A stretch of DNA of 64,000 nt. Origin: JALYNX01 sp963724825. GTDB lineage: Bacteria > Actinomycetota > Acidimicrobiia > Spongiisociales > ZC4RG35. The notes under the pieces were generated by a model, which worked only from the letters and a program-made list of their open reading frames with translations, was not told where the DNA came from and ran no database searches. Made by a program: the position numbers and the translations under genes. Of the stretch, positions 1 through 8,129 are shown piece after piece. The stretch is taken from positions 1-64,000 of the forward strand of contig CAVRWT010000003.1 in NCBI GenBank assembly GCA_963724825.1, read 5' to 3'. Within the stretch, counting starts at the first letter, position 1. Every line of letters begins with the position of its first letter.

Positions 1-12
1 CTCATTTGAATC

Positions 13-744
13 TTGCGCTCCCTCCTCACCCCGAAGTGGATGGCCGCCCACATCGTGGTGTTGGTGGTCTCGGTGGTGTTCGTAAGTCTCGGCATGTGGC
101 AACTCCGCCGACTGGAGGAGCGGAGGCTGATGAATGCGGTCGGGGAGTCGAGATTCGAGGCCGAGCCGGTCGACGCCTTCGCTCTGGTGCCGGCGGCCGG
201 CGCGGATCTGGACTCCCTCGATCACTATCGGGCTGTCGCCACCGGCACTTTCGTGCCCGAATCCGAGGTGCTGATCCGGAGTCAGGTCTATCGGGATGTC
301 GCAGGATTCGATGTGATCACCCCGCTCCTGGCCGAGGACGGGACCGCGGTCTTGGTGAACCGGGGATGGGTGCCGCTCGAATTGGATCAGGTGCCCGTGG
401 CCCAGGCGCCGCCACCAAGCGGTGTGGTGACGGTCGAGGGCTGGCTGGCCCCGACCCAGGAGCGGAAGGCACTCGGGCCCGCCGACCCGGCCACCGGGCA
501 GCTGACCACGCTGAATCGGGTCGATATCGATCGGATCCAAGAACAGGTCCCGTTTCCGCTGCTGCCGGTGTACCTGGTCGAGCTGGGGGAGCGGGGAGCC
601 GATCTTCCCGTGCCGCTTGCCGAGCCCACCTTCGACGACGAGGGCCCGCATCTCGCCTATGCCATCCAATGGTTCTCGTTCCTCGCCATCGGCCTGATCG
701 GCTATGGGTTCCTGATCAGGAGGTCATTGCAAAGCTCAGGCTGA
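13..744 (+). CDS. SURF1 family cytochrome oxidase assembly protein
   Basis: SURF1 proteins sit in the cytoplasmic membrane and help assemble heme a and cofactors of cytochrome c oxidase. The 243-residue product has the family layout: a short basic start (TPKW), one membrane helix at about residues 9-28 followed by the MWQLRRLEER motif, a large outside domain, and a second helix at about 215-236 before RRS. The TTG start is chosen because an in-frame stop lies 4-6 bases upstream and actinobacterial SURF1 proteins begin just before LLTPKW. It ends inside the last codons of the convergent YbaK gene (9-base overlap). No other oxidase gene is visible in the window. Confidence 0.9.
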   Translation: MRSLLTPKWMAAHIVVLVVSVVFVSLGMWQLRRLEERRLMNAVGESRFEAEPVDAFALVPAAGADLDSLDHYRAVATGTFVPESEVLIRSQVYRDVAGFDVITPLLAEDGTAVLVNRGWVPLELDQVPVAQAPPPSGVVTVEGWLAPTQERKALGPADPATGQLTTLNRVDIDRIQEQVPFPLLPVYLVELGERGADLPVPLAEPTFDDEGPHLAYAIQWFSFLAIGLIGYGFLIRRSLQSSG

Positions 745-1230
745 AGGGGGGAGAAGCGCCAGGTCCTCCACGACCTCTGCCCCGTCGATCAGGGCAAATT
801 GCTTCGGATCGAGTTTGATCTTCGCCGTGCGCGAACCCGCCCCGATGATCACCCATTCGGGAGCCAGCACCCGACTGTCGATCCATATCGGTATGTCGCT
901 GGGCAGACCGAACACGGTGACACCACCGATCTCCATCCCGGTCAATTCCCTGGTCTGCTCGGGGGAGGCGAAGCTCGCCTTGCGAACACCGAGGCGTTGC
1001 CGAACGATCCCGTTCACGTCGAGTCGGGTGGTGGCCAGGACCAGGCAAGCGGCGACATGGCCCTCTGGCTTCCGGGAGGCGACGAGGATCGTGTTCGCCG
1101 AGCGATCCATGGGCACGTCGTAAGCGGCACAGAACTGGGCGGTGTCGGCAAGGTCGGGGTCGCAGGCCATCTCTTCGTACCTGATCGACCGGGCCGCAAG
1201 TGCCTGAATGACGGATGGATCAGCTGGCAT
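736..1230 (-). CDS. YbaK/EbsC-type aminoacyl-tRNA deacylase
   Basis: Family members hydrolyse mischarged tRNAs (ProXp/YbaK domain), acting in trans in the cytoplasm. The 164-residue product shows the domain along its whole length, including the conserved region around KASFASPEQ and a GVTVFGLPSDIP stretch typical of the C-terminal half. The start MPADPS is preferred over an ATG 12 codons upstream because the extra residues are not domain-like. It is convergent with SURF1 and divergent from the methyltransferase, 58 bases apart. Substrate specificity (Cys-tRNA-Pro or another) cannot be read from the sequence. Confidence 0.8.
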   Translation of the reverse strand: MPADPSVIQALAARSIRYEEMACDPDLADTAQFCAAYDVPMDRSANTILVASRKPEGHVAACLVLATTRLDVNGIVRQRLGVRKASFASPEQTRELTGMEIGGVTVFGLPSDIPIWIDSRVLAPEWVIIGAGSRTAKIKLDPKQFALIDGAEVVEDLALLPPSA

Positions 1231-1288
1231 GGCCGGGGAGAGTAGGGAATTCTCGCAGCCATCCATCCCGAGGTGCCAGAGTTGGGTT

Positions 1289-2041
1289 ATGAGCGACTAC
1301 GACACGGGGACCTACGGGCAGCGATGGGCGCCCTTCTATGACTCGATATACGAGGAGATCGACCACGCGACCGTTTCCTTCCTGCGAGCCCTAGCCGGCA
1401 CCCCACCTCGAGCCCTCGAGTTGGCGATCGGCTCGGGGAGGGTGGCATTGCCGCTCCAGGAGGCCGGTGTGGCGGTCACCGGCATCGACATCTCCGACGA
1501 GATGGTTGCCCTGCTGCGAGCGAAGCCCGGTGCCGACCGGATTCAGGTCGTGATGGGGGATTTCGCCGATGTGGCCGTCGAGGAGCAGTTCCCGCTGGTC
1601 TACCTCCCCTTCAACACCCTTTTCGCTCTTCTCGACCAGGCTCGCCAGGTGGAGTGCTTTCGGAACGTGGCCCGGGCGCTGGAGCCCGGGGGGAGATTCG
1701 TGCTCGATACCTTTCTGCCTGACCTGAGCCGGTACGACCATCTCGGCACCCGGATGGGGGTGTCCAGTATCAGCTCCAACGAGGCTCACGCCTACGAGCT
1801 GGCCATCCACGATTCGCTGGCACAGACCGTGGTCTCGCATCAGGTTCGTCGACTCGAGGACGGGTCGACAGTCGTGCTCCCGGTGACCGTGCGTTACGCC
1901 TGGCCCTCGGAGATGGACCTGATGGGACAGCTCGCCGGCCTCGAGTTGGAGGAGAGGTGGGGCTGGTACGACCGGAGGCCATTCACCGAACGGTCAGGAC
2001 AACACGTCTCGGTCTACCGCAAGTCGAGAAGTCAGGGCTGA
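1289..2041 (+). CDS. SAM-dependent class I methyltransferase
   Basis: The 250-residue soluble protein has a Rossmann methyltransferase core: motif I (LELAIGSGR) at residues 43-51, the acidic motif II residue in GIDIS (about 67), motif III around VMGDFAD, and a post-core LEPGGRFVLDTF. The last third is a mixed beta region as in uncharacterised small-molecule methyltransferases. The start at MSDYDTG is preferred because the longer reading frame would run into the divergent YbaK gene. The substrate is not identifiable and there is no biosynthetic cluster next to it. Confidence 0.78.
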   Translation: MSDYDTGTYGQRWAPFYDSIYEEIDHATVSFLRALAGTPPRALELAIGSGRVALPLQEAGVAVTGIDISDEMVALLRAKPGADRIQVVMGDFADVAVEEQFPLVYLPFNTLFALLDQARQVECFRNVARALEPGGRFVLDTFLPDLSRYDHLGTRMGVSSISSNEAHAYELAIHDSLAQTVVSHQVRRLEDGSTVVLPVTVRYAWPSEMDLMGQLAGLELEERWGWYDRRPFTERSGQHVSVYRKSRSQG

Positions 2042-2050
2042 GCGCCGACC

Positions 2051-2485
2051 TCAGTGAGCGTGGTCGTGGTCATGGTCATGATCGTGATCGTGTTTGTGCT
2101 CGTGATCCGGGTCGGCGGCCAGCTCGGCCTCATGGGCCGCAATCTGCGCTCGCACCTCGTCCATGTCCACGTCACGTACCTGTGAGATGAGATCCTCGAG
2201 CATGTTGGGGGGAAGGGCCCCTGGCTGGGCGTAGAGCACGACCTGGTCCCGGAACACCATCAATGTGGGGATGGAGCGGATCCCAAAGGCCTGGGCCAGC
2301 TCCTGCTGATCCTCGGTGTCGACCTTGGCGAACACCATGTCCGGGTTCTTCTCGGACGCTGCCTCGAAGGTAGGGGCGAATGAGCGGCAGGGGCCGCACC
2401 ACTCGGCCCAGAAATCAACGAGCACCGTGCCGTTGTCCTGGATCGTCTGATCGAATGTCTCTTTGCTGAGCGCCACTGTGGCCAT
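2051..2485 (-). CDS. Thioredoxin with histidine-rich C-terminal tail
   Basis: A thioredoxin-fold disulfide reductase of 144 residues with the active site WCGPC (Cys30 and Cys33) after LVDFWAE and the cis-proline motif SIPT. After the fold comes an acidic helix, then about 18 residues alternating His with Asp or Glu (DHDHDH pattern), ending in HAH. That tail is unusual for a housekeeping thioredoxin and looks like a metal-binding extension. The start is ATG at 2485 with an AGAAGG ribosome site just upstream. It is monocistronic: the upstream region (2486-2708) is non-coding and the downstream methyltransferase is convergent. Confidence 0.88.
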   Translation of the reverse strand: MATVALSKETFDQTIQDNGTVLVDFWAEWCGPCRSFAPTFEAASEKNPDMVFAKVDTEDQQELAQAFGIRSIPTLMVFRDQVVLYAQPGALPPNMLEDLISQVRDVDMDEVRAQIAAHEAELAADPDHEHKHDHDHDHDHDHAH

Positions 2486-2708
2486 CGGAAAACCTTCTGT
2501 TGATTGATTGGTCGGAGAGAAGAACACTATCCACCGCTCTCCGATTCCCTTCCCTTTGGTGTTTCTTGTGTGGAGTGGGGTGGGAGAGGAGTTGTGAGGC
2601 TGTGGGTGGGAAAAGTGGTTTGACCCATAATCTACGTTATGTCAAGTTGGCTAGTTCATGCTTGAAACAAGCCCAATGCAGTGGATTACGGACTTCCCCT
2701 ACCCCAGG
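2486..2708. other. Non-coding leader region of the thioredoxin gene
   Basis: No convincing gene is present. On the minus strand this is the upstream region of the thioredoxin gene; a TTGACA hexamer near 2639-2644 is a possible -35 element, but no well-spaced -10 is clear. Between 2571 and 2617 the plus strand is a G-rich, C-poor tract with repeated TGGG units, so the transcribed leader would be C-rich. Confidence 0.5.
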
Positions 2709-3818
2709 TCAGGGTCTTCGCAGTTGCCGGCACTGATACCCGGCAGCGGATTGAAGATCCTGGGCTCCTCGACATATCCGGAGCCGAGATCTGTCTTCCT
2801 GGAGATAGGTCTGGACTGCGTCGGCGAGGGCCTCGGACGCCCGTTCGGTGTACTCAGGAGTGGCCAGCATCTCCGCTTCGCTCGGAGCGGACATGTAGGC
2901 GAGCTCGGCCAGGACGGAGGCTGTTTCGGGGAGCCGCACCATTCCGTATGAGTCCTCTCCCCTCGAGTTCATCACCAGAAGGACTCCCGCGTCGGGAGCG
3001 GCGTGCCATTGAACGCCGTGGATCTTGGAAAGCTCACTGACAACGTGCTCCCAGATCAAGCCGCCCAGCCGGCGGGAGTGCTCCGAGTCGCTCTGGATGA
3101 AGATTTCCGTGCCAGGAGCTATCGAAGCTTCAGGAGTGGGGGCGTTGTGGTGGATCGACACCAGGATTTCGGCGCCGAGGTCGTCGGCGAGCTGGGCCCT
3201 CACCGGTATTCGGACTGCGTAGTTGGCGGTCCGGGTCAGAACCACGCTTATCCCCCTTTCCTTCAGCAGCCGCTCAGTGGCTTTCCCGACCTTCAGATTG
3301 ACGTCGGCCTCTCGTAGGCCATTGGCGCCGACTGCCCCCGAATCGATGGGTCCGCCGTGCCCGGGATCGAGGACCACCTCGACGTGGCCAACGGGTTCGC
3401 CGTTCCCGATGGTCGCCGTGTTCCCGCACGGGGTCCGCACGATGTATCCAGTGGCGCCACGGTCGATGATGGCAACGACGACACCGCTCGGAGTGATCAG
3501 CGCCCCCGCCGACAGTTCCTGAAACGGCGAGGTGGTGCTCGTCGTGGTCGCTAGCGAGGTGGTGGTGCTCCGGTCACCCTGCGTGGTTGTGACCGCGGGG
3601 AGCGACGTCGAGGTGCTCGGCTCCTCCACGCCGGCCCCGACACAGGAGGCAGTCGTTGCCGTGAGCAGCAGCGCGAGGAGTACTCTTGGACCGTGTTTGG
3701 CCCTCTCAACGGTCCGCGTATCGCCCTGGTTTGCACCGCCGTCGTCGCTGGACTGGCGGCCCTGATCGCGGGGTATCCCGGTGCGAGCATCGTGCTTTTC
3801 GCTGCGGTGGCGATTCAT
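2709..3818 (-). CDS. N-acetylmuramoyl-L-alanine amidase (Amidase_3), lipoprotein
   Basis: A zinc amidase that cleaves the bond between N-acetylmuramic acid and L-alanine in peptidoglycan outside the membrane. The catalytic half carries the Amidase_3 signature: LDPGHGG (zinc His), READVNL (zinc Glu), SIHHN (zinc His) and the late glutamate in AELAYMS. Before it come a hydrophobic stretch LLALLLTATTASC that fits a lipoprotein signal peptide and a Ser/Thr-rich linker. The start is uncertain: ATG at 3818 (given) or 3848 leaves 40-50 hydrophilic residues before the signal, and no standard start lies nearer. A small hydrophobic frame on the opposite strand overlaps exactly that N-terminal part. Confidence 0.85.
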   Translation of the reverse strand: MNRHRSEKHDARTGIPRDQGRQSSDDGGANQGDTRTVERAKHGPRVLLALLLTATTASCVGAGVEEPSTSTSLPAVTTTQGDRSTTTSLATTTSTTSPFQELSAGALITPSGVVVAIIDRGATGYIVRTPCGNTATIGNGEPVGHVEVVLDPGHGGPIDSGAVGANGLREADVNLKVGKATERLLKERGISVVLTRTANYAVRIPVRAQLADDLGAEILVSIHHNAPTPEASIAPGTEIFIQSDSEHSRRLGGLIWEHVVSELSKIHGVQWHAAPDAGVLLVMNSRGEDSYGMVRLPETASVLAELAYMSAPSEAEMLATPEYTERASEALADAVQTYLQEDRSRLRICRGAQDLQSAAGYQCRQLRRP

Positions 3819-3872
3819 GGTCTGGGATGGCTCTATCTCTACCGACAACAGCGGGGCCGGCGCCCCGGCTGA
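3693..3872 (+). CDS. Possible small two-helix membrane protein, antisense to the amidase start
   Basis: A 59-residue frame starting GTG, with GAGGAG about 12 bases upstream. It encodes a hydrophobic hairpin (about residues 10-27 and 31-50, separated by GYPG) and ends in a basic tail RQQRGRRPG. The hydrophobicity pattern looks like a real protein, but the frame is fully antisense to the proposed amidase N-terminus and aligned codon for codon with it, so at most one of the two stretches is likely to be translated. I have no family name for it. Confidence 0.35.
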   Translation: MFGPLNGPRIALVCTAVVAGLAALIAGYPGASIVLFAAVAIHGLGWLYLYRQQRGRRPG

Positions 3873-5580
3873 TCAGAAGGCCAGTCCCTCCCCCACTTCC
3901 TTCGCCATTTCGGCGGCGGAGGCCGTCAGACGTCGATACGACTCGTCCGGGGAGGTTCCTGGCTCTCCCTGCAGGTCCACATAGACCTTGATCTTGGGCT
4001 CGGTGCCCGAGGGTCTGACCAGAACCCGCCCAACATTCCCCAGGTCGAGCTCGATCAGGTCCTGCTCCCCCAGCCAGATCGGCCGATGGCCGGCTCCCTT
4101 TCGGTAGTCGATCACCGCCACCACCTGGTGCCCGCCGACACGTTCCGGCGGCTTCGCCGCCAGGTGCTCGACAGCCGAAGTGATCTCCTCCTGACCGGTG
4201 GGGCCGGTACGGCCGACGGAGTACTGGGAGCTGACCCAGAGACCGACCTCTGCCCACAGGTCGTGCAGGCGGTCGAGGAGATCTCGGCCCTGTGCCCGTT
4301 CCTCGGCCACCAGAGTCGCAAAGGACAAGTGCGGCTGACATTCCGTCTTTGTCCCTAACCGTCTTGCCGACCGAGTAGCCGAGGGCTTCTTCGTAGCCGA
4401 AGGCAAAGCTCCCCTCGCCCCTTCCCTCGAGGGCCAGACCGGCGTTGATGATCCATTTGAAACCGGTGAGAGTCACCTCGTGGCGCGCATTGCGACGCTT
4501 GGCTATCTCGCCGAGCATCGGCGATGAGACCACCGAGTTGACCACGATCGGGGTTGCCGACTCTTCCCAATACCGGAGCACATAGTCCCCGAGCAGGGCC
4601 CCCAACTCGTTGCCGCTGAGGAGCCGCCACTCCCCCGCCGAGGGCACCGCCGCCGCCAGGCGGTCGGCATCCGGATCGTTTGCGATCAGCAGTCCGGCAT
4701 CCTCTGCCTTCGCCAGCGCCAGCGCCAGATCGAGGGCGCCCGGCTCCTCCGGGTTGGGGAAGCTGACCGTGGGAAATCGCCCATCCGGGGCTTCCTGCTC
4801 CGGCACCGTGATGATCCCGGTGTGGTTGGCCTGGGCGCAGAGCCGATTCAGGATCCTGCTCCCCACACCATGCAACGGCGTGTAGACGATCTTGAAGTCC
4901 GAGACCTGAGGATTGGGCCTCGCCGCGTTGACCTCTTCGCGGTACCCCTCGTAGACATCCTCGGGAACCCGCTTGACCAGATCTGATGACCCCGAGAATG
5001 CTGCTTCAACCCGGGGGACTTCTATGGCAGGTCCAGCCCGATCGATCGCGGCTGCGATGTCAGCGTCCACGGGCGGGATGATCTGCGCGGCGTTCGCCCC
5101 GTAGACCTTGTACCCGTTGTCGGCTGGTGGGTTGTGACTGGCGGTGACCACGACGGCCGCAGCCGCTTCGTAGTGCTTCGCCGCATATGCGACGAGTGGA
5201 GTTGGGGTCACCTCGCCGAAGTATCCGACCTGGATCCCGGCTCCAGCCAGGACCCCTGCTGCGTCCTCCGCGAACTGACGGCTGGAGGGACGGGCGTCGA
5301 ATCCGAGTATCACCGGCGCTTCGGGCGGCCCGCCATGCTCGGCGATCAGATAGTCGGCCAAGCCTCTGGTGGTGCGGATCACCACAGCCCGATTCATCCG
5401 GTTCGATCCCGGGCCCACTTCACCGCGAATCCCCGCTGTGCCGAAACTGAGGGTTCCTCCCATCGCGCGATCGAGACCAGCCGTGTCCTCCGACTCGATC
5501 ATGGACTCCAGAGCGGACCGCGTCTCCGGGTCGGGATCGCCCGCAATCCAGGCGCGTGTTTCCTCGATGATGTCGATCAC
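3873..5580 (-). CDS. Phosphoglucomutase/phosphomannomutase (one-base frameshift)
   Basis: An alpha-D-phosphohexomutase interconverting hexose 1- and 6-phosphates. All four family motifs are present: the phosphoserine loop TASHNPP, metal loop NDPDADR, sugar loop GYEEALGY, and phosphate-binding RPSGTEPKIK near the end. The length across the break is about 568 residues, right for the PGM2-like/PgcA group. The frame breaks at 4320-4322, where an extra base in AAA (TTT on the coding strand) moves ALVL out of frame with ATLVAEERAQ; removing it restores a full protein. The start is GTG (VIDIIEETRAW), 19 bases after the galE stop, so it forms a galE-pgm pair supplying UDP-sugars. The break is probably a sequence error. 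Confidence 0.88.
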
Positions 5581-5599
5581 GGGGCGAGGGTACCGATGG

Positions 5600-6598
5600 T
5601 CAGCGGGGCCGGTTTTGCCAACGCCAGGAATCGGAGCACATCTCCGCCAGGTCTCGGGTGGTCTTCCACTCCAGGTCGGCGGCCGCCTTGGAGACGTCGG
5701 CGTAGCTGGTGGCCACGTCCCCGGGGCGCCGGTCGGTGATCTCATACGGGATCGGGCGACCCGACTCCTGTTCATAGGTCTTGATGACTTCGAGCACGCT
5801 GTGGCCCTCCCCGGTGCCCAGGTTGTAGGTGAACACGCCACTCTCGGCACCGTGCCGCTCCAGGGCTCGGACATGCCCCTCGGCGAGGTCGACGACGTGG
5901 ATGAAGTCGCGGACACCGGTCCCGTCCGGCGTCGGATAATCGCCACCGTAGACCCGCACTTTGGGCAGGAGCCCCGCGGCCACCCGGGCCACATAGGGCA
6001 TCAGGTTGCTGGGATCACCGGCCGGGTCCTCTCCGATCAGCCCCGAGGGATGGGCACCTACCGGGTTGAAATAGCGAAGCAGTGAAATCGACCAGTCCGG
6101 GTTGGCGAACTGCAGGTCCCGGAGGACCTGTTCCATCATGATCTTGGTCCACCCGTACGGGTTGACCGCGGTCCCCACCGGCAGCGATTCGACCAACGGC
6201 AGGACCGTCGGATCCCCGTAAACCGTCGCCGACGAGCTGAAGACGAAGCACTTCACGTCGAACTCGAGAAGGGTCTCTACGAGAGAGATGGTGCCGCCGA
6301 CGTTGTTGTCGTAGTAGAGGAGCGGCTTCTCCACTGACTCCCCCACCGACTTGAGCGCCGCAAAGTGCATGCAGGCGTCGAAGCCCCTGCCGACCACCTC
6401 ACGCATCGCATCCCGGTCTCGGATATCAGCCTCGACGAACTCGGGCGTCGCTCCCGCGATCTCACCGATCCTCGTCACCACCGAGCGGTGGGCGTTGGAC
6501 AGGTTGTCGACGATGACAGGCTCGTGGCCGGCCTCGATCAGGGAGATGACGGTGTGGCTGCCGATGAATCCGGCGCCACCGGTGACTAGGACACGCAT
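5600..6598 (-). CDS. galE: UDP-glucose 4-epimerase
   Basis: A short-chain dehydrogenase-type epimerase that interconverts UDP-glucose and UDP-galactose using bound NAD. The 332-residue protein starts with the GGAGFIGSH nucleotide loop, has the SSSATVYGD serine region (122-124), catalytic YGWTK (Tyr148, Lys152), a YFNPVGAHPSG stretch and DGTGVRDFIHV typical of GalE. It is the first gene of a pair with the downstream phosphohexomutase. The sensor kinase upstream is on the same strand, 27 bases away. Confidence 0.94.
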   Translation of the reverse strand: MRVLVTGGAGFIGSHTVISLIEAGHEPVIVDNLSNAHRSVVTRIGEIAGATPEFVEADIRDRDAMREVVGRGFDACMHFAALKSVGESVEKPLLYYDNNVGGTISLVETLLEFDVKCFVFSSSATVYGDPTVLPLVESLPVGTAVNPYGWTKIMMEQVLRDLQFANPDWSISLLRYFNPVGAHPSGLIGEDPAGDPSNLMPYVARVAAGLLPKVRVYGGDYPTPDGTGVRDFIHVVDLAEGHVRALERHGAESGVFTYNLGTGEGHSVLEVIKTYEQESGRPIPYEITDRRPGDVATSYADVSKAAADLEWKTTRDLAEMCSDSWRWQNRPR

Positions 6599-6625
6599 TC
6601 CGGGCAGGTTAGGGGCCGCCGCCGC

Positions 6626-7723
6626 TCAGGCCGTCGGGAGGGACAGCACGAAGCTCGACCAGCCGTCCTGATACCGATAAGTGAGGTCGCCTTCCATCAG
6701 ACGGGCCAGACGACGGGCCACCGCCAGGCCGAGGCCAACCGAATTCGGATGTGCCCCCCGGCTCCCCATCTCAAACGCCTTGAAGATCCGCTCCACGTCG
6801 GAGTCGGGGATGGGCTCGCCGGAATCCCGAACTTTCACCTCGATGCGGTCGCCGACCTTTGCCAGGGCCACGCTCACCGTCTCCCCGCCATGGCGGAGAG
6901 CGTTCGAGACCAGGTTCTTGAGAATCTGACGTGTCCGCCTCGGGTCGGCGGTGATCATCGAGGAGCCATCGAAGACCTGAAGATCGATCGGGTGATCCTC
7001 CACCTCCAAGACCCGCTCGATCTCCTTGACGACATCGAAGACCTCGGGATGGACGCTGACCCCGTTCAGATTGTCCCCGTAGGCGACCAGCAGGTCCTCG
7101 ATGAGCCAGGAGGCATCGTCGGCCTGCCGGGCAATCATCTGCGCCATCTCCCGGCGGTCCTCATCGTTGAAGGTGTCGTAGTTGCTGGCAAGCTCCTGGC
7201 CCAGTCCCAGCATGGCTGCGATCGGGTTACGCAGCTCATGGGAGACGGTGGCAATGAACTCGTCCTTGGCCTTTTGTGCCTCGATCTTGTCGGTGACGTC
7301 GACCAGGGAGCCCTCGTAGTAGATGACGCCGCCTGCATCGTCACGAATGGCGCGAGCGGAATCCCGAGCCCAGATCGTCGTCCCGTCCGGGCGCCTCAAC
7401 TCGATGTCGAAGTCGTAGACGACACCTGTGGCTCCGATCTCCTCGATCCAACGCAGTCGCCGCTCCGGATTCACGTAGACGCTCGCGACCGTCCCCACCT
7501 TGCTCGTCAACTCCTCGACACTGTCGTATCCAAGGAGTGCGGCCAGCGCGGGATTCGCCGCCACCAGTTCGCCATTGAGCGCACTTCGGTAGAAGGCGAC
7601 CGGCATTCGCTTGAAGAAGGCATTCAATTCACCGACATCGGTTTGGTCGCGGATGAGGTCCCCTTGCTGATTGGTCCCGTGTGCGAGTCGTGCCCTTTGT
7701 ACCCCCAGGGCGTCACTAAACAA
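6626..7723 (-). CDS. PAS-domain sensor histidine kinase (soluble)
   Basis: A 365-residue cytoplasmic kinase without membrane segments. A PAS domain covers about residues 36-148, the HisKA helix has phospho-acceptor His162 in SHELRNP, and an HATPase domain has the N box NLVSNALRHGG, a DSGEPIP G1 box and GLGLAVARRL. No response regulator is next to it, so its partner is elsewhere. The given start overlaps the aconitase X small subunit by 8 bases, which suggests cotranscription; a later start within the first 40 residues is possible. The signal sensed is unknown. Confidence 0.85.
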   Translation of the reverse strand: MFSDALGVQRARLAHGTNQQGDLIRDQTDVGELNAFFKRMPVAFYRSALNGELVAANPALAALLGYDSVEELTSKVGTVASVYVNPERRLRWIEEIGATGVVYDFDIELRRPDGTTIWARDSARAIRDDAGGVIYYEGSLVDVTDKIEAQKAKDEFIATVSHELRNPIAAMLGLGQELASNYDTFNDEDRREMAQMIARQADDASWLIEDLLVAYGDNLNGVSVHPEVFDVVKEIERVLEVEDHPIDLQVFDGSSMITADPRRTRQILKNLVSNALRHGGETVSVALAKVGDRIEVKVRDSGEPIPDSDVERIFKAFEMGSRGAHPNSVGLGLAVARRLARLMEGDLTYRYQDGWSSFVLSLPTA

Positions 7724-8129
7724 TCTTCGTCACCGGTGGGGACTTTTCGCAATCGATCTCCCAGCTTCCGGCGCCTTCTACTGGTATCGGCCCGACCAGG
7801 ATGGGACATGAGGCCTGATACAGCCTTATCGCCACCAAGGCGCCTATCACCAGGATCGGATCCGGCTCGCCAAGGATGAAACCCGCAGGCCCCGTCCCCC
7901 GCCTCAATGCCTCCGCCAGAACCGACGACGACGAGCTCGAGCCCCGGCCGTGGGGCATCGCCACGATCGAACCGGTGAGCTCGATTCCCATTCCGGAGTG
8001 GTTGCTGTCGATGATCCGACCGGTTTCAGCATCGAAGCCACCCCAGAGCGAAAGCGGCTCCTCGAGGACGATCAGGCGACCTTCGGCCTGGCCCGGGACC
8101 AGGACCTCGTAGTCCGGTCCTGTCACCAT
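7716..8129 (-). CDS. Aconitase X small (swivel) subunit
   Basis: The DUF126/aconitase X swivel domain, the smaller partner of the two-chain form of aconitase X. The 137-residue product carries PHGRGSSSSSSVLAE, whose serine run is the active-site loop of the family, and ends with a typical beta sandwich. The ATG at 8129 overlaps the stop of the large subunit in ATGGTGA, so both chains are translationally coupled. Characterised bacterial family members are cis-3-hydroxy-L-proline dehydratases, and archaeal ones dehydrate mevalonate 5-phosphate. Which applies here is not visible. Confidence 0.85.
   Translation of the reverse strand: MVTGPDYEVLVPGQAEGRLIVLEEPLSLWGGFDAETGRIIDSNHSGMGIELTGSIVAMPHGRGSSSSSSVLAEALRRGTGPAGFILGEPDPILVIGALVAIRLYQASCPILVGPIPVEGAGSWEIDCEKSPPVTKIV

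Noticed and set aside
2571..2617. Resemblance of the TGGG repeats to an MraZ box
   Set aside because: The spacing is irregular (5 or 4 bases rather than 10) and no mraZ or division cluster follows.
3706..5994. A 762-residue minus-strand frame around the phosphohexomutase
   Set aside because: Its N-terminal 130 residues are antisense-type noise over galE, and its C-terminal 200 residues are out-of-frame translation after the indel.
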